A stretch of 64,000 nt of DNA from Flavobacteriaceae bacterium MAR_2010_72 (GCA_003550275.1 QXCW01000002.1:2913501-2977500); one strand, 5' to 3'. Shown: positions 8,322 to 18,790, numbered from the stretch's first letter. The notes: generated from the letters alone by a model not told the origin. Numbers and translations: made by a program.

Positions 8322-10055
8322 TTAGTTTATTGATAAGATAACTGCTTGATACGGCTTTAAAGTGATTTTTCCGTTAGCGTTATTTAAATCCTCATAATTA
8401 CTAATCAAGGTTTTGTTAATCTGTTTTAATTCTGGCAACTCCAAGGCAGAATCATGGTTTGTAAAATTGAGTAGCACCAACACTTTTTTATCATCTAATG
8501 TTCTAAGGAATGCATAAGTCTCTTCATTTTCTCTATCTAACAACTGATAAGCACCATATACAAACACCTCATGTTCATTCCGCAATTTAACCATGTTCCT
8601 GAAATGATTTAAAACACTGTTTGGATTCTTATCTTGTGAAGCCACATTGATTTCCTTGTAATTTGGATTCACTTTTTTCCAAGGTGTTCCTGTAGTAAAG
8701 CCAGCGTTTTCGGTATCATCCCATTGCATTGGTGTGCGCGCATTTTCTCTTGAACTGTAATTTAGGACTTTCATAAACTCGTCCATATCCTCATTTTTAG
8801 CCAAGACCGTTTTGTATTTGCCAATTGCGTGAATGTCAACATATTCTTCAATGGTTGGCATATCGATATTGGTCATCCCCAATTCATCCCCATAATAGGT
8901 ATATGGTGTGCCTCTCATGCTCAAAAGAAAGGTATTGAGCATTTGTGTTGAAACTCTTCTAAATTCAGGACTTGGATTACCAAAACGATCAACTAATCGT
9001 GCATTGTCATGATTTGACAAGAATACGGCTAACCAGCCTTCTTCTGCAAAAGCTTCATCCCATTTAGTGAACACATTTTTAAAATCAGTTAATTTATAAC
9101 CTTCTGGTGTTCTGGACATATCGACATATTCAAAGTGATAGGCTGTTTGCAGTTCTTTTCTGGCTTCATCGACAAGGTCATGGGCATCTTGTAGTGTGCT
9201 ACCTGCGCCTTCTGCAACGGCAAAAACATTATACGGCTCCATAACTTCCTTGTACATTTCTTTTAAATAATCATGCAATTGAGGGCGCATACCGTACCAC
9301 TTAATAAAATCTTTCTCATGGCCTTCTGGAAATACTGGGTAAGTTGTGTCCTTACTCGCAAATTGAAAAGCATCCATACGGAAACCGTCAACACCTTTTT
9401 TAGCCCAAAACTTCATAATGTCATAAACCTCTTGTCTCAATTTAGGATTTTCCCAATTCAAATCAGGTTGTGCCTCGGCAAATGTGTGCAAATAATATGA
9501 ATCAGATTCTTCAACATAATCCCAACCTCCTTCTGGATCAAAAAGGCTATGTCTATGTGGCGGCTTACCTTTTTCAGCAGGCCACCAATGGTAATAATCT
9601 CTATACTCACTATCTCTTGAACTGCGAGCTGACTGAAACCATTTATGTTGGTCACTACTATGATTGACCACAACATCAAGCACAAACTTAATGCCTCGCT
9701 TTTTCATGCCAGCTATCATAGCATCAAAGTCTTCCATAGTACCATATCGTGGGTTAATAGCACGGTAATCACTAACGTCGTAGCCATTATCTACCATTGG
9801 AGATTCGAAAAAGGGATTCATCCAAACCATTGAGATGCCGAGACTCTCCAAATAATCCAACTCTTGAATAACCCCTTGAAAATCGCCAAAACCATCACCA
9901 TCAGAATCCTTAAAACTCTGTGGGTAAATTTGATAAAGTACACCTTCCTTCCACCAAGCTCTAGAGATTTCACTTTTCATTATTGGTTCTGATTTATCAT
10001 TTTTACAGCTCATTAAAAAGCAAAGCATTAACAGGAGAGAGGTTATTGTTTTCAT
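8322..10055 (-). CDS. GH13 alpha-glucosidase lipoprotein (subfamily 31-like)
   Basis: Hydrolyses the terminal alpha-glucosidic bond of oligosaccharides or sucrose. A lipobox (FLMSCKND, Cys17) indicates anchoring in the periplasm or outer membrane. The GH13 regions are intact: DVVVNH at 127-132, GFRMDAF with nucleophile Asp228, AEGAG with acid Glu282, and FLSNHD with Asp350. The late segment ARTPMQWDD followed by GFTTGTPWKKVNPNY is typical of subfamily 31 (oligo-1,6-glucosidase, alpha-glucosidase, sucrose isomerase). The residue after the nucleophile is Ala rather than the Val usual in strict alpha-1,6 enzymes, which favours an alpha-1,4 or sucrose substrate (inference). It is the first gene of a four-gene run ending in trehalase. 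Confidence 0.92.
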   Translation of the reverse strand: MKTITSLLLMLCFLMSCKNDKSEPIMKSEISRAWWKEGVLYQIYPQSFKDSDGDGFGDFQGVIQELDYLESLGISMVWMNPFFESPMVDNGYDVSDYRAINPRYGTMEDFDAMIAGMKKRGIKFVLDVVVNHSSDQHKWFQSARSSRDSEYRDYYHWWPAEKGKPPHRHSLFDPEGGWDYVEESDSYYLHTFAEAQPDLNWENPKLRQEVYDIMKFWAKKGVDGFRMDAFQFASKDTTYPVFPEGHEKDFIKWYGMRPQLHDYLKEMYKEVMEPYNVFAVAEGAGSTLQDAHDLVDEARKELQTAYHFEYVDMSRTPEGYKLTDFKNVFTKWDEAFAEEGWLAVFLSNHDNARLVDRFGNPSPEFRRVSTQMLNTFLLSMRGTPYTYYGDELGMTNIDMPTIEEYVDIHAIGKYKTVLAKNEDMDEFMKVLNYSSRENARTPMQWDDTENAGFTTGTPWKKVNPNYKEINVASQDKNPNSVLNHFRNMVKLRNEHEVFVYGAYQLLDRENEETYAFLRTLDDKKVLVLLNFTNHDSALELPELKQINKTLISNYEDLNNANGKITLKPYQAVILSIN

Positions 10056-10146
10056 AATCAGCCGAATGTTTGAAGTGCTATTGCTAATTTCACCATTTTT
10101 TTAAAGAATTAGTGCGTTTAAAACCGCAAATAAGGTTTAGTGAACA

Positions 10147-10160
10147 CGAAATCGTTTTCG
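10147..10160. promoter_or_regulatory. LacI-type operator before the GH13-porter-trehalase operon
   Basis: CGAAATCGTTTTCG differs at one base from the perfect palindrome CGAAAACGTTTTCG found before susC and before the MFS-GH32 operon in this window. It lies about 90 bases upstream of the GH13 start, in a 262-base intergenic space with no gene. The central CG and the flanks match LacI-family operators, so the LacI regulator at 27022 is the likely ligand. Confidence 0.8.
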
Positions 10161-10317
10161 TTATAAGCAAATCTTCCTAAACTTCGTGTATTATAGGCTT
10201 TTCAGCACTTAAAATAAAGTCATGTTGAAAACCCTAATGCTATTTTATAATAGAATCTCATGATCTCCATAAAGTAATGTCGAAATGTCGAAACTGGTGC
10301 TCTAGTATTATTGCTAT

Positions 10318-11676
10318 TTAATTAGACGCTACAATATCAAAGTGTTCGACAACATATTTCCCTAGATCTCGCCCTTGTTTAAGGCCTAAATCTATAGCAG
10401 CTCTATAATGGATTCCGCCATATAAACGGCTTAATGCTGCTTCACTTGAAGCTTGATTAAACGAGTTAAATGAGCGTATTGGTAATCCAAAAGGCAACTC
10501 GGTATCGTCATCAAATGCAAAATTATCTCCAAAAATCGCCGTTAAAACCGCAGAAGCTGCACCAGAAACCACTGAATGCCCGCTTGAATATTCTGGAAAA
10601 GGTGGCGTTTGTAAAATTGGCAGCCAATCTGGGTCTATGTTTTGATTAATCACCGTTTCAGGTCTAACGAGATTACTTCTATACTTTTCGTCCCAGCAGC
10701 TAATAAATCCGTCTGCAATGGCAATAGATGTTTTTGTATAGGCATTAACCGTTTCTTCAATATTAGAATTGGTTTTTCTTGTTGCAATTTTTGTGATGCC
10801 AATCCAATGTGCACCGGGAGAAATCTTTTTTGTGGCAAACATAAAATGACCACGAGTTACCGAAACATAAGGGTTGCAATCCCAAAACCTTGCTATTTCT
10901 ATTTCTTCTGAATCATCTCCCTTTTCAGTAATCGCCTTACTCACATTATACACTTCCATAAGTTCCTTATAAAAATCTGAATCTTTATCCATTGAAAACG
11001 CAGGTGGTGGGGCAGGCTTAAACTGTTGTGCAGAATCTAAAGTAAAGGGTCTGATTTTATTCCAATGTGGCTCAATACCATCAATATAGGATGGCGGTGT
11101 TGGTTGCCATCGCGATCGATCATCGGTGTCTACCGAAAATTTAGCCATGGTTCTGGTTTGATTATAATTATCCTTGCTCATCCACACTTTTATGTGGTCA
11201 ACAACGTTCATGGCATAAGTTTTAGTTTGTTCAAATTCTTGGGCATTTGTCTTTTCCCAACTCGTGTACAAACTGTCTTGAAGGGTTTTAAATCGTTCTT
11301 CGGAAAAAATTAAAGATTTACTCAATTCCATATGCGCCATTAAAGCCGCCAAATCTAAATTTATTTCCTGATTTGCATCTGCTTTTGGAATTGGCAAAAA
11401 CCCATTTAACTTATCTGAAATCGTGCTGTATTTAGTACTCTTTTGTGCTAAAATTTCATATGCTGCAATGTTTGGATATACAAAAATCCTACTCGCCACT
11501 GGCGGTGAAAAAATATCATGAATCATAATCTCAACAACCTTATCTACCGATTGATGAAAATGCTCTGGGGTGATTTCAATAGGCTCTGAAGGTTTGCCGC
11601 AATTAAAAAGCGTTACAGTTAGTATGACAAAGCTAGCTTTTCTTATAATGTTTGGATTAAATTCTAAAATGTTCAT
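10318..11676 (-). CDS. vanadium-dependent haloperoxidase / PAP2-superfamily lipoprotein
   Basis: A 452-residue secreted protein with a lipobox (LTVTLFNCGK, Cys near residue 27). Its C-terminal half has the vanadate/phosphate-binding pattern of the PAP2 and vanadium haloperoxidase superfamily: RPETVI, then PPFPEYSSGHSVVSGA, then SRLYGGIHYRAAIDLG. Such proteins either oxidise halides with peroxide or act as phosphatases; the sequence does not decide which. It is the last gene of the susC-susD-VCBS run, with seven bases to the preceding gene. I infer a link with the VCBS/ASPIC lipoproteins only from this close placement. Confidence 0.85.
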   Translation of the reverse strand: MNILEFNPNIIRKASFVILTVTLFNCGKPSEPIEITPEHFHQSVDKVVEIMIHDIFSPPVASRIFVYPNIAAYEILAQKSTKYSTISDKLNGFLPIPKADANQEINLDLAALMAHMELSKSLIFSEERFKTLQDSLYTSWEKTNAQEFEQTKTYAMNVVDHIKVWMSKDNYNQTRTMAKFSVDTDDRSRWQPTPPSYIDGIEPHWNKIRPFTLDSAQQFKPAPPPAFSMDKDSDFYKELMEVYNVSKAITEKGDDSEEIEIARFWDCNPYVSVTRGHFMFATKKISPGAHWIGITKIATRKTNSNIEETVNAYTKTSIAIADGFISCWDEKYRSNLVRPETVINQNIDPDWLPILQTPPFPEYSSGHSVVSGAASAVLTAIFGDNFAFDDDTELPFGLPIRSFNSFNQASSEAALSRLYGGIHYRAAIDLGLKQGRDLGKYVVEHFDIVASN

Positions 11677-11683
11677 TTTGCGA

Positions 11684-14600
11684 TTATTCTAAATTTTTAG
11701 GGTTTACAAGATATGATTTCCCATTATTCGATATTACTAAAAATGTATCTTCTTTTAACTTAATGAGCTTGCGTCCCGAAACGTCCTTTGGTAAATTTAA
11801 AGGGGTCAAACTTTTAAATGTTTGATTGTCAAAAGTCGAAATAATTCCTCCAGAATTAGAAGTACTTTCTCCGAGTTCGGTTACAAAGCCATAATAATTT
11901 CCTGTGTAAATAAGTGTATTATTCTGGTAAGTTACATCTTCAATTGTACTCATTTGCGCTTGTTTTGGCAACGGCTTTGGAGTAAATTTACCATTGTTGT
12001 TTATATAGGCCATTGACCGTAGTTCATAAATATATTTGGTTTCCAAAATATCCACTTCATTTTTGGTAACGAGGTCTGAAATTTTTTCGACATTAGAAAA
12101 TGTTCTATAGCTTAAAAATGTCTTTTTTAAGGAAGGCATTTGCTGAACAAGTTTGTCTTTTGAAGCAAAAGGGACATATTTTCCAAAAAAGTCGTAAAAA
12201 ATAAGTTGGTCTAATTTTTCATTGGCATCAAAATCATCTAAATACATGATTACGGGTTTCTCAACTGAAGCTTTCCATTTAAAATTTAAACCCGTATTTC
12301 CTGCAATAATGTCTAGTTGGCCATCACCATTGAGGTCTGAAATGTGTATTACATTCCACATACCGTTTGTTTTGTCAAGACCGAACTGCTTGGTTTTGTT
12401 TTCAAATTTACCACTTTCGTTAAACGACAATACTGTAATAGGCATCCAATCACCGGCTAAAACCAATTCAACCTTTCCATCATTTTCAAGATCGACCCAT
12501 TTACTGTCGGTAATCATTCCATAACGTTTCCGTTCTACAATTTCAAAACTATTATTACCCGTATTTTTTAAGATAAAACTATAAGGAGACAATCCATAGG
12601 CTCCAGGAATGGATCGGTTTCCTATAAATAAATCTTGAAAACCATCAGCATTAAAGTCATATGATGATACCGAACCGCCATTGGTCATAAGTAGTTTTGA
12701 GTTTAATTTGGTGAAATTTGCTTTGCCATCGTTGATATAAACACGGTCCTCAAGCATTGGATCCCCTTCTTTATAATCGTTTCCGCCACTTAATGCATAA
12801 ATGTCCAAGTCACCATCATTATCGATATCAAAAGCAATGGCATCAACGTCTTCATAGATTTTGTCCTGCTCGAAAATAGCAGTAGATCTTATTTTAAATT
12901 GCCCTTGTTTATCCTGTAGATATAGTACAGGTGACTGATCTCTCGCACCACCAATAAAAAGATCCAAAAGGCCATCCTTATCAAAATCGGCCTGCACAAC
13001 AGATGGACCTTCAGTTGATAAATTCTCGGGCATTAAGGCATCACTTTCATAATCAAGATATGTATTTTCTTTATGTTCATAGTTAAATAATGTATAATTG
13101 GGTTTTGCCGGTATTTTATACAAGGTTTTTGAAATATTCTCTTTTGAAATTTTCAATTGGGAATTGATAACTACGTCCCTTTTTGTTGTCTGTGTGGCGT
13201 CATTCCAAACTACGGTAAGTGAATCTATTTGTGATATATCTCCTAAACCGAAGTGTACTTTTCTTGTGCTACTCGATAAAAAGCCCCTTACAGTGGTTTG
13301 TTCTTTAAAAACAACTTGACTTCCAGAATACAAATAAACTTTCGCTCCATTTGTATTTAAATTATTGTTGTTTCCGATTAAATCTAAAGTTATAAAGTTG
13401 TTATTAGGCGTTTTATTTTCTAAAATCGATGCCTTTTCGTTTATATTATTAACCACAAGATCCAAATCGCCATCGTTGTCTAAATCTGAATACGCTGCAC
13501 CGTTGGAATAGGTGCCCTTATTAATTTGTGTCACTTGTATTGAGTTAAATTTCAAATCGCCTGTATTTTCAAACAAGACATTTGGAATACGCAATGTTGG
13601 CATGGTACTGATGAGTTTTGCTTCTAAAGTATCTTGATAGGTTTCGGCATATTTTGCAAAGTCTAAATTGCTCAAATAATTAATATAATCTAGATCATTT
13701 GGTCGTTTATAAATTCCGTTAGTGATATAAAGGTCATTAAAGCCATCATTGTTAAAATCAAAAATCAATGGTGCCCAGCTCCAATCTGTAGCATGAGTTT
13801 CAGAAATTAAGGCGGCATCGCTAAAATAATTACCATGGTTAAGCTGTAAATGGTTTCTGGCATATTGCTGCTGATAACCAAAAGCCTTTTTTATTTCATT
13901 TACTTTATCACTATCCTCGCCACCAGATTTTAAAAAGACATCAGATTGATTAGGCATCATATCTAAAGTAATCAGATCCAATTTACCATTGTTGTTGATG
14001 TCAGCTACATCTACGCCCATTGTAAACCGAGAGGTGTGGTTAAAGTAGTCGGCGCTAGATTCTGTAAAGGTTTTATTACCGTTGTTGATATATAGATAAT
14101 CATTTTCATGAAAATCATTACCTACATAGATATCCATAAACCCATCATTATTGATATCAGAAACGGCAATCGCCAGACCATAACCTAAAGCACTGTTATA
14201 AATCCCCGCTTCTTTAGTTACATCTACAAACTTGGTTTCGCCAGTTTCAATCCTGTTTTCGAATAAAACATCACCTGATAACCGATCAGATTTTGATCTT
14301 AAATCTGCATTACCGTATGAATAGGGTGAATGTACCGAATGGTTGAGCAAATACATATCCATATCACCATCCTGATCATAATCAAAAAAAGCAGCTTGAG
14401 TTGAAAAACCAGAGAAATCTAGGCCATAAGATTGAGCGTCTTCCTTGAATGTTTCATTTCCTTGGTTGATATAGAGTTCATTTTTCGCTTTTAAGCCTTT
14501 ATAATTACCAACCTTACAAACATAGATATCCAATAATCCGTCATTATTAACATCGACCATGGTAACACCCGTAGACCAAGTACTGTCCTGACTTATACCT

Positions 14601-14923
14601 CCGGAAATAGAAATATCCTTAAACTTTAGTTGCCCTAAATTAAGGTATAGTTTATCGGGTTTTTGGTTCGCGGAAAGATAAATATCATCTAATCCATCAT
14701 TATTGATATCTCCTAAAGCTACTCCGCCTCCATTGTAGTAGTATAGATATTCAATAATATTAAGTTCACCATTATCGATAAGGTCATTTGAAAACTCAAC
14801 TCCCGATTGATCTGAGGGCACTTCATTAAATGCTGTAGGCTCTGTTATGGATTCTACTTTTTTCTCTTTAGAACAGCTAACACCTAAAGCCAATAGAAAA
14901 ACAAAGCCTATTTTTTTTATCAT
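11684..14923 (-). CDS. giant FG-GAP/VCBS + ASPIC/UnbV repeat lipoprotein (third of three)
   Basis: About 1,079 residues, with lipoprotein signal MIKKIGFVFLLALGVSC. The ATG at 14923 is chosen because it puts the signal at the N-terminus and lies one base after the upstream stop; a longer in-frame start at 14953 exists. Many Asp-rich repeats of the type GDINNDGLDDIYLS indicate an FG-GAP/VCBS beta-propeller with calcium loops. An ASPIC/UnbV-like segment (VRGFLSSS..VHFGLG..SLTVVWNDA) lies near the middle, and a second propeller-like half follows. This is the CRTAC1-like layout. The function in Bacteroidota is unknown; placement right after susCD suggests surface display and glycan or protein binding. 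Confidence 0.85.
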   Translation of the reverse strand: MIKKIGFVFLLALGVSCSKEKKVESITEPTAFNEVPSDQSGVEFSNDLIDNGELNIIEYLYYYNGGGVALGDINNDGLDDIYLSANQKPDKLYLNLGQLKFKDISISGGISQDSTWSTGVTMVDVNNDGLLDIYVCKVGNYKGLKAKNELYINQGNETFKEDAQSYGLDFSGFSTQAAFFDYDQDGDMDMYLLNHSVHSPYSYGNADLRSKSDRLSGDVLFENRIETGETKFVDVTKEAGIYNSALGYGLAIAVSDINNDGFMDIYVGNDFHENDYLYINNGNKTFTESSADYFNHTSRFTMGVDVADINNNGKLDLITLDMMPNQSDVFLKSGGEDSDKVNEIKKAFGYQQQYARNHLQLNHGNYFSDAALISETHATDWSWAPLIFDFNNDGFNDLYITNGIYKRPNDLDYINYLSNLDFAKYAETYQDTLEAKLISTMPTLRIPNVLFENTGDLKFNSIQVTQINKGTYSNGAAYSDLDNDGDLDLVVNNINEKASILENKTPNNNFITLDLIGNNNNLNTNGAKVYLYSGSQVVFKEQTTVRGFLSSSTRKVHFGLGDISQIDSLTVVWNDATQTTKRDVVINSQLKISKENISKTLYKIPAKPNYTLFNYEHKENTYLDYESDALMPENLSTEGPSVVQADFDKDGLLDLFIGGARDQSPVLYLQDKQGQFKIRSTAIFEQDKIYEDVDAIAFDIDNDGDLDIYALSGGNDYKEGDPMLEDRVYINDGKANFTKLNSKLLMTNGGSVSSYDFNADGFQDLFIGNRSIPGAYGLSPYSFILKNTGNNSFEIVERKRYGMITDSKWVDLENDGKVELVLAGDWMPITVLSFNESGKFENKTKQFGLDKTNGMWNVIHISDLNGDGQLDIIAGNTGLNFKWKASVEKPVIMYLDDFDANEKLDQLIFYDFFGKYVPFASKDKLVQQMPSLKKTFLSYRTFSNVEKISDLVTKNEVDILETKYIYELRSMAYINNNGKFTPKPLPKQAQMSTIEDVTYQNNTLIYTGNYYGFVTELGESTSNSGGIISTFDNQTFKSLTPLNLPKDVSGRKLIKLKEDTFLVISNNGKSYLVNPKNLE

Positions 14924-14924
14924 C

Positions 14925-17900
14925 TTAATATTTATAAACCTGTAATGAATCATTATTTTTTGTTATTAAGATATTATTTTTTAGGAGCTTAATGTCCCTA
15001 ATCTGACCTTCTACTTTTAAACCTTTACCAGTAACATGATACTTAAATTTGGCATCACCTACATTTTCCAAATAACTACCATAGGAAGCATCGTATCTAC
15101 CAAATTCGGGTTTAACGCCACTTAAGTTACCTCCTAGAATAATATCTTGATCTCCATCATGATCAAAATCTGTAACAGAAATGGCATAAATTGGTGAAAA
15201 TTGAGTTTCAAAAGGTAGCTCTTGTACTTCAAATTTAAAATTTCCTTTGTTTATTAAGATGACTGAATTTAAAGTATTCGCCTCCAAAACCAAACTTGAT
15301 TTTAGTTGTTCAGGTGTAAATATATCCTCTATACTTGCATCTTTAAATGAGTCGTAATCTGGAAATTTCTTGTTCAAATATTTTAATTGCTCGGTTAAAT
15401 TATGTCGTAAGGCATAGGGATATTGTTTACCATTTGTTGCCGTAAATGTGAGTATCGGGTCAAAATAACCGTTCCTATCATAGTCATTGACAAACAATTT
15501 AATAGGTTGGATTTCACTAGCTTTAAATCTACTGTTTAAACCATGATTTCCCACAACAAAATCCATATCACCATCATTATCTATATCAGCTGCAACAATG
15601 GTATTCCACCAGCCTTTTAAATTAGATAATTGGTTATTCGTTTCCTTAAAAGTTCCTTGAGTATTCTTAAAAACCCGAATACCCATAAATTCTCCTACAA
15701 CCACCAAGTCTGAATATCCATCGTTATCCACATCAACAAAAATTGCATCAGTAATCATCCCCAAATTTTTGAATTCTGGTGCCAGTTGGGATGATTGTTC
15801 AGTAAACTTACCTTTGCCATCATTGACCAATAAATAGCCAGAGCCAGGTTGGCCATAAGCATCAGGAATAGTGCGCTCTCCAACAAAAAGATCTAAATCG
15901 CCATCCTTGTCAATATCTGCCACTGTTACCGTACTGCTACTATGGAAACCATTTACCGTTGGTAATTGTTGTTCAGATAAGCTAAACCCACCTTGTCCGT
16001 CGTTAAAATATAATCTATCCAGATATATTGGGCTAAACTTGGAATCTTCAACACCACCGCTACAAACGTAAAGGTCTAAATCACCATCACCATCGGCATC
16101 GAATAAGATACTTTCGGCATCTTCAGCTCCTTTTTGTAAGTCGAAGGCTGAAGTTTTCATTTCGCTAAATTTATTATTTTTCTGAAGAAATATTTTAGAA
16201 ACATTGTTTTTAGAACCTCCAATGAAAAGGTCATCTTCACCATCATTATTGATGTCGCCAAGCGCAAGTTTTGGTCCTTCGGCACTTCGCATAAATGGCA
16301 ATAATCGCTCGACATTAAAATCGATATAGTTGTTTTCTCTATGTACAAAATCAATGACGCCTTCCGTTTTATTAAATAGCAGAGCTTCAGCATTTGTAGT
16401 ATTTATTTGATCTCCTAGCAATACTGCATCTTTTTCAAAAACTGTGATCGTTGTATTGGCTTCTACTTTATCGAGTCTTGAAATTTTTCCTGATGGCCAA
16501 TTAACAATTAATGATAGATTGTCTTTGTTTTTAAATCCAAAATTTGGTCTATCATCCATTGATGATTGAAAGCCCCTTACAGGTTGTTGTTCTAAAAAAT
16601 ACGTTTCGGATTGATTAGAAAGTTTCAATTTGGCTCCAATACCATTACTATTCAATCCTTCACCTTTCAAAATCACTTTCAAATAATTATGGCCTTCAAC
16701 CTCGATATTGTTTCTATAAACAAAAAGTGGCATATTGACGTTATTGACCACAACATCTAAATCACCGTCATTATCTAAATCGCCATAAGCGGCACCGTTG
16801 GAAAAACCTTCAGTATCTAAACCATTGGCTACGCGTTCAAATTTCAAATCTCCTTTGTTAATATATGCATGATTTTTTACCTTATTTGAAGGAATGATAT
16901 CAATCAACTTTTTATAATCTACCTTGTTGTTTTGCACGATAGATTGGATAACTTCTTCATTTGAAACATATTGAAGATAATCTTGATTGGTAAGGTCTTT
17001 ATAAATACCATTGGCAATGAACAGATCTTTTAACCCATCATTATCCATATCAAAAAAGAGTGCGCCCCAACTCCAATCTGACGCTTCAACACCGCTAAAA
17101 CGTCCCACTTCACTAAAGGTTAAATTGCTATTGTTTAGCTGTAACATGTTCCTAGTGAACTGATGGTAATAATCGTTTTTTACGTTGTATTGGTACTTGT
17201 TCCAATCTTCAAAAGTAGTGACGGTTTTTAGCCGTTCGTATTCACTGGGTAACATTTCTGTTACAAAAATGTCATTAAACCCATCATTATTGATGTCAGC
17301 GGCATCTGCACCCATTGAAGCGCCACTTATAGAGTTTATGGATTTGGTTAATTGCTCTTTAAACGTTCCGTTTGCCTGATTAATATATAAGTAATCCCGT
17401 TCGAAAAAATCGTTTGACACGTAGATGTCCTGCCAATTATCATTATTAAAATCCCCAACGGTAACGCCTAAACCAAAGCCTATAATACTTCCATAAATAC
17501 CTGCTTGTTCACTGACATCGATAAATGTACCCTCTCGATTTTCAAAAAGTTTGTCACCTCCTAACGTATCCCTAATTGGGCGTTCGTTTTTAGTTAAATT
17601 AAAGCTACCAATAGCTTGGTACGAATTATTGAGCAGATACACGTCTAAATCGCCATCATTGTCATAATCAAAAAAAGACGCATGTGTAGAATAACCCTTG
17701 TCATCCAAACCCAACTCGCCTGCTCGCTCTGTAAAGGTTAAATCTCCGTTATTGATAAAAAATTCATTTTGCTTATTATCTCCTTTTACATCACCAGAAT
17801 TGCACACATAAATATCTAAAAAACCATCACCATTGATATCGACCATTGATACCCCTGTTGACCAGGCTTTAGTTCCACCAACACCAGAGGTTTCGGTAAT

Positions 17901-18215
17901 ATCCTCAAACGTAAAATTCCCTTTGTTTAAATAAAGTTTATTCTTATTAAGGTTTGATGTAAGGTAAATATCCTGTAAGCCGTCATTGTTGATGTCGCCA
18001 ATAGCGACACCACCGCCATTATAGAAATTTCTGTATCGGTAGACGTTAAAATCATCAGTTGAAACTAAGTCATTGCTAAACTGTATTCCTGTTTGTTCAG
18101 CGGATAGTAATTCAAACTGCGGTTCTATACTTTCCACTTCAGTTTCTTCTTTATTATTACATGCCATCAACACAATAAGTGTTATGATGCTTATAAATTT
18201 ATAATTCCACTTCAT
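14925..18215 (-). CDS. giant FG-GAP/VCBS + ASPIC/UnbV repeat lipoprotein (second of three)
   Basis: A 1,096-residue paralogue of its two large neighbours. The lipoprotein signal (SIITLIVLMACNN) has Cys near residue 19. It carries repeats such as GDINNDGLQDIYLT, DNDGDLDVYLLNN and DVDNDGYSDLVVV, and an ASPIC/UnbV-like block (VRGFQSSMDDRPNFGF..VNWPSGK) near residues 510-590. It is predicted to sit on the outer membrane, with multiple Ca2+-binding Asp/Asn loops. Spacings of one and two bases to its neighbours show a tight operon. Divergence from the other two copies is extensive, so they are not recent duplicates. Confidence 0.86.
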   Translation of the reverse strand: MKWNYKFISIITLIVLMACNNKEETEVESIEPQFELLSAEQTGIQFSNDLVSTDDFNVYRYRNFYNGGGVAIGDINNDGLQDIYLTSNLNKNKLYLNKGNFTFEDITETSGVGGTKAWSTGVSMVDINGDGFLDIYVCNSGDVKGDNKQNEFFINNGDLTFTERAGELGLDDKGYSTHASFFDYDNDGDLDVYLLNNSYQAIGSFNLTKNERPIRDTLGGDKLFENREGTFIDVSEQAGIYGSIIGFGLGVTVGDFNNDNWQDIYVSNDFFERDYLYINQANGTFKEQLTKSINSISGASMGADAADINNDGFNDIFVTEMLPSEYERLKTVTTFEDWNKYQYNVKNDYYHQFTRNMLQLNNSNLTFSEVGRFSGVEASDWSWGALFFDMDNDGLKDLFIANGIYKDLTNQDYLQYVSNEEVIQSIVQNNKVDYKKLIDIIPSNKVKNHAYINKGDLKFERVANGLDTEGFSNGAAYGDLDNDGDLDVVVNNVNMPLFVYRNNIEVEGHNYLKVILKGEGLNSNGIGAKLKLSNQSETYFLEQQPVRGFQSSMDDRPNFGFKNKDNLSLIVNWPSGKISRLDKVEANTTITVFEKDAVLLGDQINTTNAEALLFNKTEGVIDFVHRENNYIDFNVERLLPFMRSAEGPKLALGDINNDGEDDLFIGGSKNNVSKIFLQKNNKFSEMKTSAFDLQKGAEDAESILFDADGDGDLDLYVCSGGVEDSKFSPIYLDRLYFNDGQGGFSLSEQQLPTVNGFHSSSTVTVADIDKDGDLDLFVGERTIPDAYGQPGSGYLLVNDGKGKFTEQSSQLAPEFKNLGMITDAIFVDVDNDGYSDLVVVGEFMGIRVFKNTQGTFKETNNQLSNLKGWWNTIVAADIDNDGDMDFVVGNHGLNSRFKASEIQPIKLFVNDYDRNGYFDPILTFTATNGKQYPYALRHNLTEQLKYLNKKFPDYDSFKDASIEDIFTPEQLKSSLVLEANTLNSVILINKGNFKFEVQELPFETQFSPIYAISVTDFDHDGDQDIILGGNLSGVKPEFGRYDASYGSYLENVGDAKFKYHVTGKGLKVEGQIRDIKLLKNNILITKNNDSLQVYKY

Positions 18216-18217
18216 AT

Positions 18218-18790
18218 TTATTTCACTAAGGTGTTATACTTATATTCTAGATCTTCAATAAGTACCGAAACATCCCTTTCGGACTCCTGAAACATCTTGA
18301 TCTGTCGATTACCATCAACTTTAACCAAAGCGTTTTTCACTTTCATAAAAGGATTGCCAGGATACCATTTCATTAATGTATCCTGTACAATTGGCAACAG
18401 CTTGTCACCTTGCATTTCCTTATTCCAAGGTGCCCAAGCAGAATATGAAAATTTCACATCCATAGCGGTAATGATATCCCTTTCATTAAACTTTGCATAG
18501 AACAGCATTCGTATTTTTTTTAATGTTTGTGTAGTATCTTTTGGCTCCAAAAACGTTTGTACATAGTTATTTGATGGGCCGTGTGTTGCAATACCTCTTT
18601 TGTTTAAACCCCAACAAATTTCATAGAAATCACTTCGTGTTTGACCAAATTCCAGATCATGAAAAATGCTATTGTTTTGCTTATTACTAGATAGTTCACT
18701 TTTAACCAGCTTTGTATATTCTGATTGACAAGCACTAAATGATAATAACAATGCTATAATTACAACTTTATTAAAACTATTCAACTTCAT
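18218..18790 (-). CDS. hypothetical lipoprotein of 190 residues between VCBS genes
   Basis: A short lipoprotein (signal MKLNSFNKVVIIALLLSFSAC, Cys21) of no family I recognise. The mature part is rich in aromatic residues and has segments such as FGQTRSDFYEICWGLNKRG and FSYSAWAPWNKEMQGDKLLP. No enzyme motif is visible. Its start overlaps the end of the first VCBS gene by 14 bases, and its stop is two bases before the second. It is therefore translated as an integral part of the operon, perhaps as a partner of the VCBS proteins or a folding/assembly factor. Confidence 0.8.
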   Translation of the reverse strand: MKLNSFNKVVIIALLLSFSACQSEYTKLVKSELSSNKQNNSIFHDLEFGQTRSDFYEICWGLNKRGIATHGPSNNYVQTFLEPKDTTQTLKKIRMLFYAKFNERDIITAMDVKFSYSAWAPWNKEMQGDKLLPIVQDTLMKWYPGNPFMKVKNALVKVDGNRQIKMFQESERDVSVLIEDLEYKYNTLVK

